From positions 3,801,843 to 3,865,842 of the forward strand of contig JAEMBT020000003.1 in NCBI GenBank assembly GCA_018873245.2: a stretch of DNA of 64,000 nt. The letters run 5' to 3'. Each line of letters starts with the position of its first letter. Positions within the stretch are counted from its first letter, which is position 1. Source of the stretch: Archegozetes longisetosus (lineage: Eukaryota > Arthropoda > Arachnida > Sarcoptiformes > Trhypochthoniidae). The position numbers and the translations under genes are program-made. Below are positions 11,211-21,740 of the stretch, one piece after another. The notes under the pieces were generated by a model. It saw only the letters and a list, made by a program, of their open reading frames with translations. It ran no database searches and was not told the origin of the DNA.

Positions 11211-11842
11211 TTATTGTCTCAATACTGCGTTTGGAGCTAGACGTAAACAGAACTTTAACATGAATCACACGTGCCTCTGATTATGTGAATAAGGCTAACA
11301 GATTTGGTCAATAGATGGCAAACTTATCGGTATTAAAGATATCCTATTTTTACTCTATTTTTGCTCTTAAATTGAAACGAAAGTATTTGACTTAAAATTG
11401 AACGCATTTCTCATACTTGTGTATTGAATGCTAACAGAACATACCAACAAAAATTGATCACTTTTGACCCATTTTACAACGAAAATATCCAAAACTTTCA
11501 GTTTAAATATTATCTTTGGGTCTATTTTAAGATTCAAATTAATTTTATGCAAAGTTGAGTCCTTCACTCTCAAGTTTATTAATTATGAGCTTTCTTAGAG
11601 ATGATGAAAGTTTGAACTTGTGTTCAATGGTTTCTCATATAAAGCAATAAATCTTGAAAAGTAATGCAAAAGACTTGACAACTTGAAAAATAGTTGTTCC
11701 GCATACAACAACTTCAATCAACTTAGTCTCTTGATTAAAGACTTAGTTTATTTATGCATAATTATTTATACATACATGAGTTGTGAGCTTTAAAATAAAG
11801 ACTTATATAGAAATAATTTACATTAAATAATCTATGATTAGT
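11211..11842. other. Intergenic between BRIX1 and chitinase-like gene
   Basis: About 630 bp of AT-rich DNA between two minus-strand genes. It should hold the BRIX1 promoter next to 11210 and the 3' UTR of the chitinase-like gene next to 11842. I see no ORF or repeat of note. Confidence 0.5.
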
Positions 11843-13105
11843 TTAATTTAAAATGGAATAAATAATCGAATGTAAAACAAATTTGGTGCTGTTGCATTTA
11901 AACTGATAGTCATCAGCATTCAAGTCAAAAGTCATAGAACCCGCATAGTGATTGTCACGAATCCATTTAGCTTTATAACTAACACTTTCAATATCTTCGT
12001 AAGACACCCAAAGATCTCCATTGTAAACGTACGGAACTTTTGATTCCTCATCAAATACTTTATGAGTCGATGAATTAGTCATTAGTTGACAAACTTCAGT
12101 ATAAGTCATGTCAGGTTTTTGCGCGACAACTGCAGAATCGGGACCCGTATGTTCAGTACTGGCCAATTGAAAGGCACGTCCATATGTAGGAATGCCAACT
12201 ATTATCTTGTCTTTACTCATTCCTAATGCGTTCCAGTGATTTACAGACCGATTGGTATTCAAATAAGTAAAATAGCTTTTCTCAACTTTTCTGCTATAAA
12301 GTGGAGCATTAAAACCAGTGAAAGGCCAGTACTTTGAATATACGTGAAAGTCATAAGCCATAATGTTTACAAAGTCCACATATTTAGCCATTTCAGGCAC
12401 ATCGTATGCATCATCCACTATATTGATTATTGCGGAAACTGCTACACTTAACAACAATTCACGTCTATTTTCTACCCTATTTAGTTGTCGCGAAAATTGT
12501 GTACTCAAGTCCTGTTCGAATTCAATTTTATTTCAAACTCAACTTCACTTTCAATTAAACAAACAGTAAAACTTTGATTACCTTTAGTAATAGATTGAAT
12601 TGTTGTTTATCTTGAGGATACGGTGTATTCCAAGCCGGGAATTCCCAGTCTATATCCAAACCATCGAAATTGTATATAAACATCATGTCCAAAACAGAGG
12701 AAACAAATCTGATCACAATTCAAATAAGATTCTATGTGAAAAAGTATTTTTCATTGAAAAGATATACCTATTCCTATTGATTTGACTGGAGCAAACTTGA
12801 TGGAATCCTTGATCATTACCGCCACCACCAACGGATAGCATTACTTTCAAATCAGTATAATTATTCTTAAGTTGCGTTAGATTTCGATAATAGATAAAGT
12901 CATTTTGATCGGAAGGGGCTAACGTTCCATTGACTACTGAAGCAAATCCTAGTATAATATGAGTACAAAGCCTACCACTAATTACAGAAATATACTTTTC
13001 AACGTTGTCATCCACTCGAAGATAGCAAACTCTCTTGAATTTGCAATTAGCTTCCGAAGTGAAATAAATAATTAGTAATATGAATGGAAGAAAGCCTTTG
13101 GCCAT
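11843..13105 (-). CDS. Secreted GH18 chitinase-family protein
   Basis: Three exons on the minus strand: 13105-12768, 12708-12582, 12511-11843, giving 377 aa; introns are 59 and 70 bp. A signal peptide is clear (residues 1-21, FLPFILLIIYF core, likely cut after NC). The GH18 barrel shows RVCYLR at strand 1, LCTHIILGFAS, KVMLSVGGGG, the full catalytic motif DGLDIDWE with its terminal acid, then VDFVNIMAYDF (substrate-binding Tyr) and IIVGIPTYGRAF. All catalytic residues are present, so hydrolysis of chitin-type substrates is likely and an inactive imaginal-disc growth factor is unlikely. There is no chitin-binding (CBM14) domain or Ser/Thr linker. This favours a compact extracellular or gut enzyme, but di-N-acetylchitobiase-like or lectin-like roles cannot be excluded. 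Several N-glycosylation sites occur (NGT, NLT, NYT, NRS, NSS, NST). Confidence 0.9.
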
Positions 13106-14041
13106 AACGTGAGCCGTGTTATTGTAGTTTGACGTTGAATGAAAGGCAAATACCCAATCGATAAATGAGTCCTAATTGCGAGTGATTTGTTTTTAAGCTA
13201 AATAACATTGCAAACCAAGTACGTTTGTGGGCAAAGACAAATGTTTAGTAAATGATATGTTTTACATCACAAACAGATAGTGATGTAATCACATGTTACC
13301 AAAACAATACATTTTTCGATAATCAGATAACTGAACAAATAGTGTTTTGTTTAAATCATATCTAAATACCAGTTTCTCATTAAAATACTGCTAACCGTTC
13401 GATAATTTAGATTAACGCAAATATCTATTGGCCTAAATTCAAAAGTACTTGAAATTATGGCAAACCAAATGAATCGATGAAATTGACATGAAGAGCTCTA
13501 CGGATGAATGAATGTCAAGGATAGGCAACTCGTATCAAACTTAGTCATGCTCTCTGTTATGGTTACGAAACTCATAACCAACAAATAAGTGTTACTTTCA
13601 ATTGATCATCAGTTATACGATATTATTTATTAACAAACAGCTTATATCTTTCCGTTACTTGATTGGACTTAGCTTTGAAACGATCAATAAATAAGAAAAC
13701 ATATGACTTAGCTTAAATTTATATTAATTATTTCCTTATCTGATAATTAATTCTCATAACCAAACACATATTGTGTTGTTGGAGAAACCACAAGTATTTC
13801 CTCCTCTATATTAGAAGTAAATTTGCGGTTAAAGTGAATCATTTAAATTATTAAAAGATAATTATTTCAAAATAAGCGGTAATACACTTTAAGACAGACT
13901 GCTTGGGCCATTCAAAAACATATGTTTGGCACATGTTATTTCACTCTCACTCTAAATTTGATAAACTCGTACTTCTGTTCTTTTAGTGCCACACAAATAC
14001 TCATTTGGTAACAAAACCATATTTTCATAGATTAAGACAAA
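13106..14041. other. Divergent intergenic region between chitinase-like gene (-) and HAD phosphatase (+)
   Basis: About 940 bp of AT-rich DNA with no supported ORF. The position makes it the shared upstream region of two head-to-head genes. Confidence 0.5.
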
Positions 14042-14952
14042 ATGTCAGACCAACTTTATGGTGAAATAAGCCACATAATATTTGATTTGGATGGACTATT
14101 GATTGATACAGAATCGTGTTATACCATAGCCACTAATAATGTAACACAAAAATATGGCAAAGAGTTTACCTGGGATTTAAAGGCTAAAGTTATGGGTTTG
14201 AGTCCTATTGAAAGCTCACAAACTGTTATCAATCATCTCAATCTTCCTCTCGATATCGACGAATATTTGAAACTAATTAATGAACAATTTTCTGTAGCTA
14301 TCGCAAATGTAGAGTTTATGCCAGGAGCTGAACGACTAGTCAAACACTTTCATAGACATCGTATTCCTATGGCTATCGCTACCGGTTCCAACACTCAATC
14401 GTTTACCACTAAAATTGCGAGATTTGATGACTTTTTTACAAAAAGTAGTTATTTTAGTCATTATGTATTGGCTGGAGATGACCCACACGTCAAAAGAGGA
14501 AAACCATTTCCCGACGTTTTCTTAGAAGCCATGAAAAGATTTAATGCCAACCTTAAACCGGAAAATATTTTGGTAATATATTTCTTTTAATGATTTGTTG
14601 CATTTTTTCGTTTTAGTCAACAACTATTGGGTTGATAGAGCCTCTGAACTTTCGAGCATTAGTTTTTAGATATTCTAACTTTCTGATTATCCAACAACTG
14701 ACCCTTGTTTTAGACCTAAGACTTGGAACAAGAATTGATTTTTCAAATCTATATTTTAAGGTTTTCGAGGACAGTCCAGTTGGAGTTGAAGCGGCAGTTG
14801 CTGCTGGAATGAAATGTGTTATGGTTCCCGATCCCAGAGTGGAAACAAGTGAACAGAATGCAACTGTTATTATAAAGTCACTTAATGATTTCAAACCTGA
14901 ACTGTTTAATCTTCCACCTTTTCTATCTGATCGAACGATAGATAGTGTATAG
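14042..14952 (+). CDS. HAD-superfamily phosphatase, pseudouridine-5'-phosphatase (HDHD1/PUDP) type, copy 1
   Basis: Two exons, 14042-14572 and 14761-14952, with a 188-bp phase-0 intron, giving 240 aa. All four HAD motifs are present: motif I DLDGLLIDTE (nucleophile and general-acid Asp, residues about 15-24), motif II ATGS, motif III lysine in KRGKPFPD, motif IV VFEDSPVG. The cap region after motif I and the ERLVKHFHRHRIPMAIATGS block are typical of HDHD1/PUDP, which removes phosphate from pseudouridine 5'-phosphate released during RNA turnover; other sugar-phosphate substrates are possible. The neighbouring gene at 16000-16716 is a clear paralogue that lacks the intron. Two poly(A) signals follow the stop (15020-15025 and 15028-15033). 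Confidence 0.93.
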
Positions 14953-15019
14953 AAGTGAATTTGTTTCTCAAAGCTTGTTTTCAAAGTTTTCACTAAAGTT
15001 TTTTTATTATTTTTAAGAT

Positions 15020-15033
15020 AATAAAACAATAAA
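15020..15033 (+). terminator. Paired poly(A) signals of HAD phosphatase copy 1
   Basis: Two AATAAA hexamers (15020-15025, 15028-15033), 70-80 bases after the stop codon of the first HAD gene. Confidence 0.6.
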
Positions 15034-15404
15034 AGAACTATTAGGATTCAGTTCACGTTTTATTCTTCAAGCTTATTTTATTTCCTAAAGCGAAGCCTTT
15101 TTTGAATTTTAATCGAATAATTGTTGCAATTGTGCTAAATTCCCGGAATATTGGTTATCAGCTCAGAACCGATGATAATTGTAGAAACAATTCTTAGAAG
15201 CAATTGAAGTCAAACTTGAATGACTTGAAACTGTAAATTCGAATTAGTGAGATTGTATTTGTGTTGTAAGTATAGTTTCTATCAAAGTGCAATCCAAACA
15301 ACTTTTTCTTATACTCTTTCATAAAAGCTGCATTGGTATGAATTCTGTATCGGGAAAAGTTATTTCTATGCTATGTTTTAGGCTTATGAAAGGTAGATGT
15401 TGGT

Positions 15405-15675
15405 TCCACATTTCCCTTAATTTGTATCATATCAGGTATACGTCAGTTATGTGGACAACTCAAACTTTCCAAGCCTAGCGTGTTAAGCGCACTGTTGACC
15501 TAGCCTAATCGAACTAACTTAACTAGACCAAGTCCGGTACTGCTGTTTGGATTAAGTTAGTTGGACTAGGTTAGAAGGATGGGGCTTAGCGCGCCAGACA
15601 TGGAAAGCAAGTGTTAGTTATCCACATAAATGCTATATACCTAATGTGATACAAATAAGGAGAATCATAGAATGC
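15405..15675. mobile_element. Foldback (imperfect palindrome) element between the two HAD genes
   Basis: The left arm from about 15416 (TTTGTATCATATCAGGTATA) is an inverted copy of the right arm ending near 15657 (TATACCTAATGTGATACAAA). The pairing continues inward through TTATGTGGA/TCCACATAA, CTTTCCA/TGGAAAG and GAACTAACTTAA/TTAAGTTAGTT, to a centre near 15538. The arms are roughly 110-120 bp with about 75-80% pairing. There is no ORF. The outer limits and target-site duplication are unclear. It fits a foldback-type or MITE-type non-autonomous DNA transposon; family unknown. Confidence 0.7.
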
Positions 15676-15999
15676 ACACTTACCCTTACATAACGTGTTG
15701 TAGTTGTTTCATAACATTTATGATTAACAGATAGCGCACATAATGCCAGTGATTGTAGTTTCATAATCTAGACTTAACCGTTTACAGGCCACATTAGAAG
15801 TCTACAACAGCTACAAAAGGTACCAAATACCCAATAATCTAGACTTAAATAAATATTTCCATAGAGATGAGATTAAGATACTCGAGCGATTAGATACCAG
15901 CAAACATTGATTTGATAAGAAATATATTCATTAAGCGATATGATAAGTTATTTTTAGAGCTTTTCGTTCAAATATCTCAAATTTGATGACTGTCGAAGT

Positions 16000-16716
16000 A
16001 TGTCTTCAGAACAAGAAAACATATACAACAAAGTCACTCATTGCATATTTGATTTCGACGGAACTCTCATAGATTCTGAAAGTTTTTTAACGCAAGCGAT
16101 TAACGACGTGCTCCAAGAGTACGGCAAAGAATATGTCTGGAGTTTGAAATCGAAAACAGTTGGTCTCCATTTAAGTTCGAGTGGGCCTATCATAATAGAA
16201 GAATTAGGTTTACCACTAACTGTACCTGAATTTGTGGCAAATGTCCTGAAGAGGTTTGAGCAAAGAATGAACTTAGGCTGTTGTCAGTTCATGCCTGGCG
16301 CCGAACGACTTGTCAAACATTTAGCTAATCACAACGTAAAGCTCGCCGTTTGTACTGGAAGTATAAAGTTCACCTATTCGCTCAAAGTCAAACATTTTGG
16401 CGACTTTTTTGATCCTGGAAAATATTTCAGTCACATTGTCAAAGCTGGTGAAGACCCGAACGTCAAACACAATAAGCCTCATCCTGATCCTTACATTTAC
16501 TGTATTTCTCTGTTTGATCCGCCACCAGATCCTAAACAAGTTCTGGTATTTGAAGACTCACCGACTGGTCTGATGAGTGCCATCAGTGCCGGCTGTCAAT
16601 GTGTTATGATTCCTGACCCGAGATATGATAGAGATAAGTTTAAATCTGAAGCAACACTGGTTATAGACTCTCTGAATGATTTTAAGCCAGAATTGTTTGG
16701 TTTACCAAAGTTTTAA
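16000..16716 (+). CDS. HAD-superfamily phosphatase, pseudouridine-5'-phosphatase type, copy 2 (intronless)
   Basis: A single uninterrupted 238-aa ORF, paralogous along its whole length to the gene at 14042. HAD motif I is DFDGTLIDSE, motif II CTGS, motif III lysine in KHNKPHPDP, and motif IV VFEDSPTG. Shared blocks include FMPGAERLVKH, the sequence around CVMIPDPR, and the C-terminal SLNDFKPELFGLP. Motif IV is continuous with the preceding strand (QVLVFEDSP), whereas copy 1 has an intron exactly there. The same substrate class, pseudouridine 5'-phosphate or related sugar phosphates, is likely, with possible divergence since cap residues differ. The 3' end lies only 65 bp from the opposing PPWD1 stop codon. 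Confidence 0.93.
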   Translation: MSSEQENIYNKVTHCIFDFDGTLIDSESFLTQAINDVLQEYGKEYVWSLKSKTVGLHLSSSGPIIIEELGLPLTVPEFVANVLKRFEQRMNLGCCQFMPGAERLVKHLANHNVKLAVCTGSIKFTYSLKVKHFGDFFDPGKYFSHIVKAGEDPNVKHNKPHPDPYIYCISLFDPPPDPKQVLVFEDSPTGLMSAISAGCQCVMIPDPRYDRDKFKSEATLVIDSLNDFKPELFGLPKF

Positions 16717-16781
16717 TTATTGAAAGTAATGCAAAAATGAATGAAGTACATGATTTAAGTCATTATGAGTTTTAGTATAAA

Positions 16782-18710
16782 TTATTTTAGACTTATGTTT
16801 ACAATTCTAATGTCGTCGTATGGTTTATCAGTTTTAGGATGTGTTTTCACATTACTTATGTTTTGAACAGTTTCCATACCTTTTACAACACGACCAAATA
16901 CAGTATGTTTATTGTCTAACCATTGCGTCGGTATAACTGTTATGAAAAATTGCGATCCATTAGTGTTAGGGCCAGCATTGGCCATACTTAGAGTATATGG
17001 TTTGTCATGTTTCAAGTCTGGATGGAACTCGTCCTCAAACTCTCCGCCCCAAATCGATTCACCGCCAGTTCCCGTACCGGTTGGGTCTCCAGTTTGAATC
17101 ATAAACTGTTTGATAACTCTATGGAACACGTGTCCGTTATAGTAACCATTCTTACTGTGAACGCAAAAGTTCTCAACAGTCTTCGGACATTCCCTGCCAA
17201 ACAGTTTGCAATGAATATCTCCTAATGTGGTGTGAATGACACAACTTTCCCATATTTTTTGTTGTGCTGGAGCTTCAGTCGATGCGATTATATCTTCTCG
17301 AGAGGGCTTCTCATTGAAAACATCGCGATCAACACCGGTGACATCTCCACTGGACTCTTCAGGTTCTCTTCTGGTGAATAAATAGAATCTATTCTTTTTA
17401 AATGCTGTACAAAAGATTGTTGGGTCGGGATGTGCGGCCTCTAAGGTCGGATTTTCGCTGGCTTTCATTTCGACACTAATGGATGCTTTAGCCTTATTGG
17501 GAATGGTTTGGTGCAGTCCTAAGCCCAAAGCGCGAAAATTTTCTCCCTTTCCCAACATTTTGACGCATTTATTTGTATACCAGTTAACTATTTTAATGCC
17601 TAACATTGTTGGATAGATTATGAAATAACCGCTTTCGTCAAAAGCAATCTTTTCGTATTTGAAAGCTTCTGATTTCTCGAGATCTCTTTCCATTGCCATT
17701 CGACGACCGAACTCCATGTTTGGTAATTGTTGCTGCATTTGTTGTAGTGAAGTCAGTTGTTGAAGACTTTCATCGAATACACGAATCAGTTTTCCAGTCA
17801 AGAACTTGAAAACCCTAACTTTTCTATCACTACAAATAGCGGCAAATAGTTTTCCGTCATTCGAATATGAGATATCGTGAGGTATTGTTTTGTTTTTGGC
17901 AAATTCATACAAATCTGTGTCCAATTTGGTATCGAACTTAACAATATTCTGAGGGAGTTTATAATCATTTCGGTGACTCATCCAATAGTCAAGCATTCCA
18001 TTGGAGTCGACGGAGATCATAGTGGAAAAGGGAGCGTTGTATTTCATACAAATAACTCGATTCGTATGTATTCTGTCGATTACATTAAGTGGAGTGTTAT
18101 TACCTGTCGCATCATAGGTATAAATCTTATTGCTATCTGAGTCAGAGATGGCGATCGCTTGGACCGGGTCTCCTGCTGAATGACACCATTGAGCAGAGTC
18201 TGGCAAGTAGTCCAATTTAATCATATTAATCATATCAAAATTGATTACATCGAACACTTTCAATGACTTGTCACTTGAGATGGAGGCCAATAGAGTTCCG
18301 GTTGAGTTGACACACAAGTCATTAATGGCTGCCAAATGCGTTCGGAAGTGTTTGACAAACTCAATACCAATGGGCTGCTTTTTCCAGAACTTGATGTGAC
18401 CGTCAACACTGGCAGTTATGATGAAATCAGTTTTGGTCACCAACAGATGTGAGACTACGTCTCTGTGCATATATGACTTCTCGTACGATTCTGAAGAACT
18501 TAAATTATTTATATAAACTTCTTCGAATGGGATAGTTTTTCTTTTCTTCGGCGAAACCGGCTTCGGACCGAAGTCTTCATCGCTGTTTTCATTGTCTTCG
18601 TTTTGTTCTTTCTCTTCGTCTGATTTATGCCTCAATTGATGCCCATTTGTGTCGTCTTGATTCTCGTTCTCCTCTTCTGAGTCGTTTTGATGTTTTCTCT
18701 TTTCAGACAT
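16782..18710 (-). CDS. PPWD1: WD40-repeat cyclophilin (peptidylprolyl isomerase domain and WD repeat-containing protein 1)
   Basis: One uninterrupted 642-aa ORF on the minus strand (human PPWD1 about 646 aa). The N-terminus is acidic and charged, with the basic motif [12 protein letters not shown] as a likely nuclear signal. WD40 repeats span about residues 80-440 (for example [53 protein letters not shown]). A cyclophilin domain fills about residues 485-640. Its catalytic residues are intact: [14 protein letters not shown] (Arg, Phe, Met, Gln), NGSQFFIT, and [12 protein letters not shown] with the Trp and His of active cyclophilins. PPWD1 is a nuclear isomerase found in late spliceosomes. 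The absence of introns in a gene this long is unusual in this neighbourhood. It is divergently arranged with the SLC35D gene (598 bp apart). Confidence 0.96.
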   Translation of the reverse strand: MSEKRKHQNDSEEENENQDDTNGHQLRHKSDEEKEQNEDNENSDEDFGPKPVSPKKRKTIPFEEVYINNLSSSESYEKSYMHRDVVSHLLVTKTDFIITASVDGHIKFWKKQPIGIEFVKHFRTHLAAINDLCVNSTGTLLASISSDKSLKVFDVINFDMINMIKLDYLPDSAQWCHSAGDPVQAIAISDSDSNKIYTYDATGNNTPLNVIDRIHTNRVICMKYNAPFSTMISVDSNGMLDYWMSHRNDYKLPQNIVKFDTKLDTDLYEFAKNKTIPHDISYSNDGKLFAAICSDRKVRVFKFLTGKLIRVFDESLQQLTSLQQMQQQLPNMEFGRRMAMERDLEKSEAFKYEKIAFDESGYFIIYPTMLGIKIVNWYTNKCVKMLGKGENFRALGLGLHQTIPNKAKASISVEMKASENPTLEAAHPDPTIFCTAFKKNRFYLFTRREPEESSGDVTGVDRDVFNEKPSREDIIASTEAPAQQKIWESCVIHTTLGDIHCKLFGRECPKTVENFCVHSKNGYYNGHVFHRVIKQFMIQTGDPTGTGTGGESIWGGEFEDEFHPDLKHDKPYTLSMANAGPNTNGSQFFITVIPTQWLDNKHTVFGRVVKGMETVQNISNVKTHPKTDKPYDDIRIVNISLK

Positions 18711-19308
18711 ATTGTTAAACTGAATTAAAATTAATCTAAACTTTTATTAGGTATTAAAAACTTGAAAACAAACGAGAAGCGAATTGATGTGTATTGAAAC
18801 TTGAATGAAATAGGAGTACAAAATAGAGAAATAGTTTGTAGAAAGTTTAGGTATAATTTAGGGCAATACTTCAACAGTAATTGAGGTAAAAGTATTTTGT
18901 GTGAAAGAGATAGAGTATTATTTTGAATAAATAATTGAAACAAATTGGCGATTAAAACGAGTGAAAATGATCTGCAAAATAAGAGACACCTTACAAATTG
19001 CAGTATAAGTATATAAGCATTGAGAAAGGCTACGATTGGTTAAGATTAGAGGTATAAAGTAGAAATTGTGCTAAACTCATACTTTGATGACATTCAGGTG
19101 GAATGAAGGCAATGATTGAATAGTGTTTTCCATTGAGTAATAAAATAGTGGTTCAAACGTGGAGAAAGTGGTATAACTTGTTTTGCATTTTCACTATTAA
19201 TGCTAAATTCAATCAATACCAGTATTACATTTGTATGAATTGTCAGATAATTTGATAACGAATAATTAAACACTGATTGATTGATTGAGTTTATCGCCTG
19301 ATGATCTG
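18711..19308. promoter_or_regulatory. Shared upstream region of PPWD1 (-) and SLC35D gene (+)
   Basis: Head-to-head spacing of 598 bp between start codons. The ORF-free sequence is consistent with a bidirectional promoter. No core motif was assigned; the function is inferred from layout only. Confidence 0.45.
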
Positions 19309-21740
19309 ATGTCTTTAAATAATAATGAGAAGAAAACGTCGATCAATGGATCGGCTGAAAGTCGATCGAATGTAACTTACATCCAGATGAATAAAAGCAA
19401 TGGTTTGGTAACTCAAAAGTCGTCTGAAGCTGATGGCAAATTGTTTTTAAAGCGGATATTGTCGGCACTATTCTATGGCATTTCATCATTTCTTATTATT
19501 GTAATCAATAAAGTGGTTTTGACCAATTATAAGTAAGTCTCAATTTAATTTGACTTTTCTATTTTCTTAACTAATTGCTGTGACTTTCTCCTTTTTCTCC
19601 CATTTTTAACATTTTTTTCAATCAAATTTTACAAAACGTTAAGCTTTACTAAATAGTGTTTAGAAACTTAGAATTTTTTACATTTTATCTAAATATTATT
19701 ATAAAAATGATTAACTTTACTTTTATTTCAAAATAAGTCCCTAGTTTGCATTTTCATCTATTTTCAAATGTCTATAATTGCAAATGAATTACGTGACATA
19801 TCACAGTTTACTTATAAACGTGATATGTCGAAAGCACTTAAAAATATATGACATCTCTGTTGACGATTGAGTCATATTTCATAAATAGTTATTGAATTAC
19901 TTTATAACTTGATCATAATGGTCGATAAGATGAAGGTTCATTTCAAATTCAAATATATCATTAAAAGGATAGCGTCAGCGCGCATAACATTGATTTTTAA
20001 TTAGCATAACAAATAGTATAAACTTTTACATCTATATTATCTGTGACTAAATACAAACTTGATGAAAATATATTCTATAAATTTTAGTTTGAATTTTTTA
20101 TTAATTGAACTAAATTTGATTTCTCTACTGTTTACCTAAAACTATGAAAACTAACAAATTAGAAAATTCTAACAAATAATTTGTTTTGATGTAAATGATG
20201 CTCATTTTATCAAATTTAGATTTCCATCGTTCCATATATTAGGAATCGGACAAATGTTGGCCACTATTTTGATACTTAAGATTGGAAAATCACTGAAAAT
20301 AATAGATTATCCAAACTTTTCTCGAGAAGTACCAGTCAAAGTATGTCAATAATTAGCTTATGAAATTAAGTGTAATCAAATATCTGATTTTTTATTTCCT
20401 GAATGTCCTCTATTTCGATCAACTAAAAGCTAAATAATAATTAGGGTTATACAATAAAAGTGAAGTTATTTGTTTATTCTCAGATAAATCATTATTAAGT
20501 TGAAGTACATTATCTTTGTAACTGATTCGAAGCTAAGAGAAAAACTTGCATCTTTTCTTCTCATACAGATAATTGATTCTGTAACAGTTCAAATATGTTA
20601 AATATTTGATAAAATGTAATCAAATATTCAATATAATGTTAGATATGGCCGCTTCCATTACTCTATGTCGGAAATTTGGTTTGTGGTTTAGGCGGCACCA
20701 AACATCTAAGTCTTCCTATGTTTACAGTATTACGAAGATTTACAATATTAATGACTTTGATCGGTGAATATTATGTGCTCAAGTAAGTCATTCAGAATAA
20801 GATCTACAATGCCTCAGTTTACTGATATTCACATTATCCGATTCACTGTAATAAACGGTTTAATCCCTTATTTTTGATAGTGTGGTCCAAAGCAATGTTA
20901 TAATTCTAACTGTAATAGCAATGGTTGGTGGAGCTTCAATTGCTGCCAGGTTCGGATCATTTGTCTCTCTCTCTCGCTCTCGTTTTATATCTAATCGAAC
21001 TCCATATAAATAACTTGTTATACATTTTTATGACCTTTGTTATCTATAATATATTTATAGCAATGATTTAGCCTTCGACCTTCATGGATATGCATTTGTT
21101 TTAGGAAATGATTTTTTTACTGCTGCAAATGGTGTATATATGAAAAAGAAACTAGAATCCAGAGTAAGCAATAAAACATTTTTTCTTTGCGCAATTTTCA
21201 GAATAGCTCTAATAAGAAAGTTTTATTATAAGAATAAAACTTAAAAATATTTCAATCGCATAATAACCTGAATTGATCTTTGAAACTTAGGAACTCGGAA
21301 AATATGGTCTGTTATACTATAACGCATTATTTATGATAACTCCTCTAATACTGATATCGTATACAACCGGTGATCTTAATCGATGTTTCACTGAGTTTCA
21401 CAATTGGCTGAATATTGGATTTTTAATATCATTTTTAATGTCATGTTTGATGGGATTTATTCTCATGTATTCCACAGTGTTGTGTACTGCTTTCAATTCC
21501 GCTCTGACGACAACTATTGTCGGCTGTTTGAAAGTAAACTTTTATATAATATTTTCAAAGCATTGCCTTTTCATATCTGATTTGATATTACAGAATATTT
21601 TGGTAACATATATCGGAATGTATGTCGGAGGCGATTATGTGTTCAGTATTACCAACTTCATTGGTCTCAATATCTCAATGCTTGGAAGTCTTGTCTACTC
21701 ATATTTTACTTTTATTCAAAAAGGAAAGCCTCAGCCTTAG
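19309..21740 (+). CDS. SLC35D1: SLC35D-type nucleotide-sugar transporter (UDP-glucuronic acid/UDP-GalNAc; Fringe-connection-like)
   Basis: Seven exons: 19309-19532, 20220-20340, 20643-20782, 20881-20949, 21061-21163, 21291-21533, 21594-21740, giving 348 aa (human SLC35D1 about 355). I chose the ATG at 19309 (MSLNNNEKK); the in-frame codon further upstream is TTG. After a hydrophilic N-terminus come about ten membrane helices. Conserved signatures are [32 protein letters not shown], the segment around [60 protein letters not shown] and [16 protein letters not shown]. The family carries UDP-glucuronate, UDP-N-acetylgalactosamine and related sugars into the ER/Golgi lumen for glycosaminoglycan and Notch-related glycosylation. 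Introns run 60-687 bp, the largest being intron 1. SLC35D2 is a close alternative name, as arthropods have one D1/D2-like gene (Fringe connection in flies). Confidence 0.94.
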
